Shown here piece by piece: positions 61,101 to 64,000 of a stretch of DNA of 64,000 bases. Below the pieces are notes generated by a model. That model was not told the origin of the DNA. It saw only the letters and a program-made list of their open reading frames with translations, and made no database searches. This DNA comes from Dreissena polymorpha. Lineage: Eukaryota; Mollusca; Bivalvia; Myida; Dreissenidae. The stretch's first letter is position 1; each line of letters starts with the position of its first letter. The position numbers and the translations under genes are program-made. The stretch covers positions 43,261,585 to 43,325,584 of the forward strand of contig NC_068358.1 in NCBI RefSeq assembly GCF_020536995.1, given 5' to 3'.

Positions 61101-61343
61101 GTGTCAAAGAAATCACATTCCTGAAAATGACCTTCCGACCTTCTTTTGCAAATAAGAAAACGAAATGCTTTACCTTTTTCTTTATATATGCAATTCATTG
61201 CTCATAGATCATAATTATTTACATACAATGTATGAATTTTAATGGCCTTAGACAACTCAGTAAACATTTCAGTAACCAGAATGGAGGATAAGGAGTCCGA
61301 GCTGAAGAAGGAGTACAACAAAGTTCATGAACGATACACTGAG
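49156..61343 (+). CDS. MAPK8IP3: JNK-interacting protein 3/4 (JIP3/JIP4, Sunday driver/UNC-16 type), first three coding exons; 3' partial
   Basis: The coding exons are 49156-49455, 60884-61004 and 61273-61343, in frame with GT-AG borders (CAG|gtatga, tcttag|AAA, T|gtgagt, tttcag|TA, GAG|gtaaga) and phases 0, 1 and 0. Together they encode 164 residues of a protein that is about 1,300 long in other animals. Exon 1 carries the RH1 domain: [37 protein letters not shown] and [20 protein letters not shown] match JIP3/JIP4 closely. Exons 2 and 3 encode the following coiled coil ([34 protein letters not shown]), closest in wording to JIP4. The scaffold binds JNK-pathway kinases, kinesin-1 and dynein-dynactin/ARF6 on transported vesicles. 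Vertebrates split it into MAPK8IP3 and SPAG9; most invertebrates have one gene, so this is probably the single orthologue. Intron 1 is 11.4 kb and full of mobile elements. Later exons lie beyond the window. Confidence 0.93.
50196..51385. mobile_element. 1.2-kb TIR element in JIP intron 1
   Basis: The left end CAGTGATTTTTTTTGC is the inverse of the right end GCAAAAAAAATCACTG. TTAA lies directly before the left end and one base after the right end. Internal repeats of tgggaaaa sit near both ends. TTAA points to piggyBac/Kolobok, while CAGTG ends also occur in hAT. Part of the interior (50690-50880) recurs inverted at 53590-53780. Confidence 0.55.
52705..54025. mobile_element. Possible non-autonomous element with TTTTTCCCAGG ends
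   Basis: TTTTTTTCCCAGG near 52711 and the inverse CCTGGGAAAAACAC near 54017 enclose GC-rich, inverse-related ends (gcgccatgccc... both sides). Inside are a 108-bp direct duplication (53091-53306) and a block inverted relative to 50690-50880. No ORF is credible. Borders are approximate. Confidence 0.45.
53091..53306 (+). repeat. 108-bp tandem duplication
   Basis: Two copies of a unit starting cctagagtttcctcgtgg and ending acagaattactgtaacg are nearly identical, separated by no spacer. Confidence 0.9.
54909..55195 (+). mobile_element. Helentron/HINE-like element H9 (short)
   Basis: The left end GTCCCTTACTGGAGGGGAC is a hairpin, followed by ttatggtttgc and a GTCC/GTCT short repeat (54950-54978). 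The right end has TTAGGGGAC, the inverse of the left arm, hairpin ATTGC/GCAAT and CTCTTGTTA. It has no tandem array, only about 200 bp between the ends. It lies in JIP intron 1. Confidence 0.6.
55400..55870 (+). repeat. Remnant of a tandem-unit repeat
   Basis: Two degenerate units share taagtcagtcatgctggctc and tcaaggtca blocks (near 55610 and 55765). No termini are visible. Confidence 0.45.
55871..57157. other. JIP intron 1 sequence, nothing recognised
   Basis: AT-rich sequence without clear coding potential or a repeat I can name. Confidence 0.35.
58186..58916 (+). repeat. C-rich minisatellite and poly-C/poly-T tracts, left part
   Basis: Four or more copies of catctcacaaatgaccacca plus ccctcacactatactata are separated by runs of 8-18 C and 8-18 T. 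There is strong strand asymmetry: C on plus, G on minus. It continues at 59937-60290 beyond a nested element. The proline-rich ORFs are artefacts. Confidence 0.9.
58917..59933 (+). mobile_element. Helentron/HINE-like element H11, nested in H10
   Basis: The left end is a perfect hairpin (ATACGCCCGTC tat GACGGGACGTAT), then tatggtatacc and a GTCC/GTCT short repeat. The body is a 161-bp tandem repeat with period marks at 59047, 59208, 59369, 59530 and 59691; the copies are almost identical. The right end is GACGGGCGTAT, inverse of the left arm, then hairpin TGCGC/GCGCA and a CTCTTTTT end. The flanking C-rich repeat resumes directly, with T-runs on both sides of the insertion. It is probably the youngest element here. 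Confidence 0.8.
59937..60290 (+). repeat. C-rich minisatellite, right part
   Basis: Continuation of 58186-58916 after the nested element, with the same ctcacaaatgaccacc unit and poly-C tracts, followed by a (TG)5 and T-rich stretch. Confidence 0.88.
60428..60883. other. JIP intron 1, end
   Basis: AT-rich intronic sequence leading to the exon-2 acceptor at 60883. No repeat is recognised. Confidence 0.5.
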
Positions 61344-61388
61344 GTAAGAGTCTTGTTTTTCATGTTTAAAGGAGTGGTTAACAGTAAT

Positions 61389-62063
61389 TAGTGCTGCAAC
61401 AATATACCGGTATATCGGTATATATCGCAATACCCAATCCGCATATTGAATTGTGATACGATTTTTATCATACCGGTAAGAAAATTCTACAAAAATTCAT
61501 TCACATTTCGTCCAGAAAAGCCATCCGAAATAATGATATCAAGGTAAACAAAACAAATCGGTGTTTACTGTTGAGTAAAAATAAATTGTTGCATAAAAAT
61601 AGCATTCTAAAAAGTTTATTATACGGAGTACAGTTGTTACATGGGAGTCCGCAAGATCTGCTCTTGCATGTCATACTGTTAAATTTAAGATGAAGCTTAT
61701 GGATCTACAAAAAATAACATTACAACTAATTACATAATCAAAATGTAAATTGATGTTATTATAAACAGAAGTAATAATGATAAAAAAACAATTTTTAAGT
61801 AACAGCATTCTGATGAGTTACACGACCGGCTTTTAAACATCCACGATCCTCTTTCCGGTTATTATTCTTCTTGTCAGCCTTTATAATAGTTCTCTAAATG
61901 GCAGACGAAAAGGTTATGTTTATGTAATTAAGTTGGTTTGGGTGATGATCTGGCGAGTTATAATTCTGGTACAAGTTAGCAATAAATTGCAATATATTGC
62001 AATACAGATTTTTGTACTGACAATATATTGCAGTACGGTTTTTGGCGTATTGTTGCAGCACTA
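61389..62063. mobile_element. 675-bp hAT-type non-autonomous element
   Basis: The ends are TAGTGCTGCAACAATA and the exact inverse TATTGTTGCAGCACTA. Both sides carry the 8-bp direct repeat ACAGTAAT (61381-61388 and 62064-62071), a perfect hAT target duplication. Inside, the ends repeat cggtatat/gcaatatattgc palindromes. No transposase. It lies in JIP intron 3, 45 bp after exon 3. Confidence 0.9.
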
Positions 62064-62666
62064 ACAGTAATAGTCTTTTTTTTTTGTAATTCCAAAGCAA
62101 TTACATTGAAGTTTAGGTAACAAACTCTGTGAATTCGGAAAACTCTGTAACAATAATGTACAGCAAACAAGCTTAATTGCATTATTCTTGAAGCAGTTTC
62201 TCTAAATTATATAACATGATAATTGTTGATATCATTTTGGGAAAGTGTTTAACTTAAATCATGAAATAATGGAAAGGATTTTCATGTAAGGTTCTTAGAT
62301 ACCTGTTATGATTATCTTCCCCTAAAATCAACAGTGATATATAGTTAATCATATAATGATATAGTGAAAATTACTGTGCAGGCTATTAGGGTTTGATGGG
62401 ATTAATTCAAAAGAGTGTTGTCTGTTTCCAGGATATTTGGGTCATTGTGGCATTATCTCACTGTGGTGCAATGGCAGCAATGCAAACTGGTTTGTTAATG
62501 ATTGTGGTATAGGATGTTAATTAGCAGTGTGCATCCTTGGCCATAAAGTGATATAGTGATCTGTAATTTATATTACTTCTAAGCAGACTACAAATGAAAA
62601 AATTAGAGATACACACCACAGAGGCAGAGAATGCTTTTGCGTTACTTACAATTTGTTGTTCATTTT

Positions 62667-63185
62667 TAACCAGGTTTTCCGAAGGAAAAAACTGGTTATT
62701 AGATTGGCGAATGCGGGCGGGCTGGCTGGCGGGCGGGCGGAACAAGCTTGTCCGGGCCATAGCTATGTCGTTCATTGTCAGATTTTAAAATCATTTGGCA
62801 CATTTGTTCACCATCATTGGACGGTGTGTCGCGCGAAATAATTACGTCGATATCTCCAAGGGGAAGGTCACACTTTGAGTTCAAAGGTCAAAAATGGCCA
62901 TAAATGAGCTTTTCCCTGTCATAACTATGTCATTCATTGTGAGATTTTAATATCATTGGGCACATTTGTTCACCATCATGGGACGGTGTGTCACACGAAA
63001 GAATCACGTCAATATCTCCAATGTCAAGGTCGCCACGACTAAAAATAGATTTTTTTTAAAAACAAACTTACAAAGGGGGTTAATTTTGTTTGTTCATTTC
63101 AAAAGTTCAGTTTGAGTTTTCTCCCTTTATCAGATTTTTTTTTCACAATGAAAACCTGGTTTTGTGACAATTTTGTCCCTTGTTA
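62667..63185 (+). mobile_element. Helentron/HINE-like element H12
   Basis: The left end is AACCAGGTTTTCC with a hairpin closing at CTGGTT, then a GGCG/GGCT short repeat (62715-62742). There are two body units near 165 bp with atgtcgttcattgtcagatt, ccatcattggacggtgtgtc and atatctccaa. The right end is GAAAACCTGGTT, inverse of the left arm, hairpin GACAA/TTGTC and CCTTGTT. It lies in JIP intron 3. Confidence 0.68.
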
Positions 63186-63246
63186 ATTATTGGTTTATAA
63201 ATTGAATGTACACACCTGGGCTAAATTATTATAAAACATGCAGTTT

Positions 63247-64000
63247 TTAGCTCATCTATTTTTTGAAAAAAAAAAATCAGCTATTGTCATCACCTTGGCG
63301 TCGGCGTCGGTGTCCGGTTAAGTTTTGTGTTTAGGTCCACTTTTCTCATAAAGTATCAAAGCTATTACATTCAAACTTGGTACACTTACTTGCTATCATG
63401 AAGGGACTGGGCAGGCAAAGTTAGATAACTCTGGCGTGCATTTTGACAGAATTACGCGCCCAATACCTGTGGACTGTACAGGACAAGTTGCATAACTCTG
63501 GTTGTCATTTTGACGGAATTATGGCCCTTTTTTGACTTAGTAACTTTGAATATATGGTTAAATTTTGTGTTTTGATCCAATTTACTTCTAAAGTATCAAG
63601 GCTATTGCTTTCAAACTTCAAATACTTTATCATGAGGGTACTGTACCTGGCAAGTGGAATTTTACCTTGACCTTTGATTGGCCTTGAATATCAAGGTCAA
63701 ATAATTAAATTGTGCTAAAATTGCCATGACTTCTTTATTTATGATCATTATTTGATTGATACTTTGACAAAACAACTCTTACCTGACAAACTACAATAGG
63801 CTCCACCCAAACAATCCCCCATGCCCCCCCGCCTCCCCCCCCCCCAAAAAAAAAAGTATTTTTTTTTTTGGAAACATGGTAAAAAAACAAAAATATTTAT
63901 TTTGATTATATTTTACCGTCCAACTATCCCACCCAAGAATCCCCCCCCCCCCAAAATAATTTTTTTTTGTATTTTTTTGGCATTTGTAATTCTAATTTTT
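63247..64000 (+). mobile_element. Helentron/HINE-like element H13, cut by the window end
   Basis: Same subfamily as H10: left end AGCTCATCTATTTTTTG with hairpin, then tattgtcatcacc and gcgtcggcgtcgg. Units with cttggtacacttactt and a C-rich second part follow. The right end is not in the window. Confidence 0.7.

Overview
This window is eukaryotic nuclear DNA, AT-rich, intron-rich and crowded with interspersed repeats. The protein-coding exons (GLIS2-type zinc fingers, a JIP3/JIP4 kinase scaffold, a family of GPI-anchored Ly6 proteins) are animal. The dense population of tandem-repeat elements with asymmetric termini resembles what is known from bivalve molluscs. I read it as a bivalve chromosome, possibly a dreissenid or other heterodont; that species-level guess is inference.

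Layout. 261-937 (+) is the last coding exon of a GLIS2-like transcription factor. 1440-12660 is almost gene-free and holds several tandem-repeat elements plus a relic Ly6 exon at 8852. 13214-31460 is a small Ly6/uPAR cluster of three complete three-exon genes: Ly6-A (+, 13214-17650), Ly6-B (-, 25092-28385) and Ly6-C (+, 28811-31460). B and C are head to head, 425 bp apart. All three have a signal-peptide exon, two three-finger exons, phase-1 introns, ten cysteines with nearly fixed spacing, and a hydrophobic C-terminal tail that predicts GPI anchoring. 31500-49000 is intergenic and filled with transposon remains: foldback and TIR elements, LINE fragments and a TRIM-like element. 49156-61343 (+) holds the first three coding exons of a JIP3/JIP4 orthologue, which continues past the window end.

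The genes do not form one pathway. GLIS2 is nuclear, the Ly6 proteins would sit on the cell surface, and the JIP scaffold links JNK signalling to kinesin/dynein cargo.

The most striking non-genic structure is a class of at least eleven elements that share almost no internal sequence but the same architecture. A left hairpin has one arm repeated, inverted, near the right end. A short GTCC/GTGT/GGCG-type microsatellite follows the hairpin, then a tandem array (about 145-190 bp per unit), and a terminal hairpin precedes a CTCTTGTT-like end. This fits the asymmetric terminal inverted repeats of Helentron-type (HINE) elements. Stem bases change together between subfamilies, which points to selection on structure. 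Three or four elements flanked by TTAA, one hAT-like element with a perfect 8-bp duplication, a Harbinger-like insertion with its empty site visible elsewhere in the window, and an inverted element pair bracketing Ly6-B/C complete the picture. Nothing could be run or searched; all identifications come from reading the sequence.
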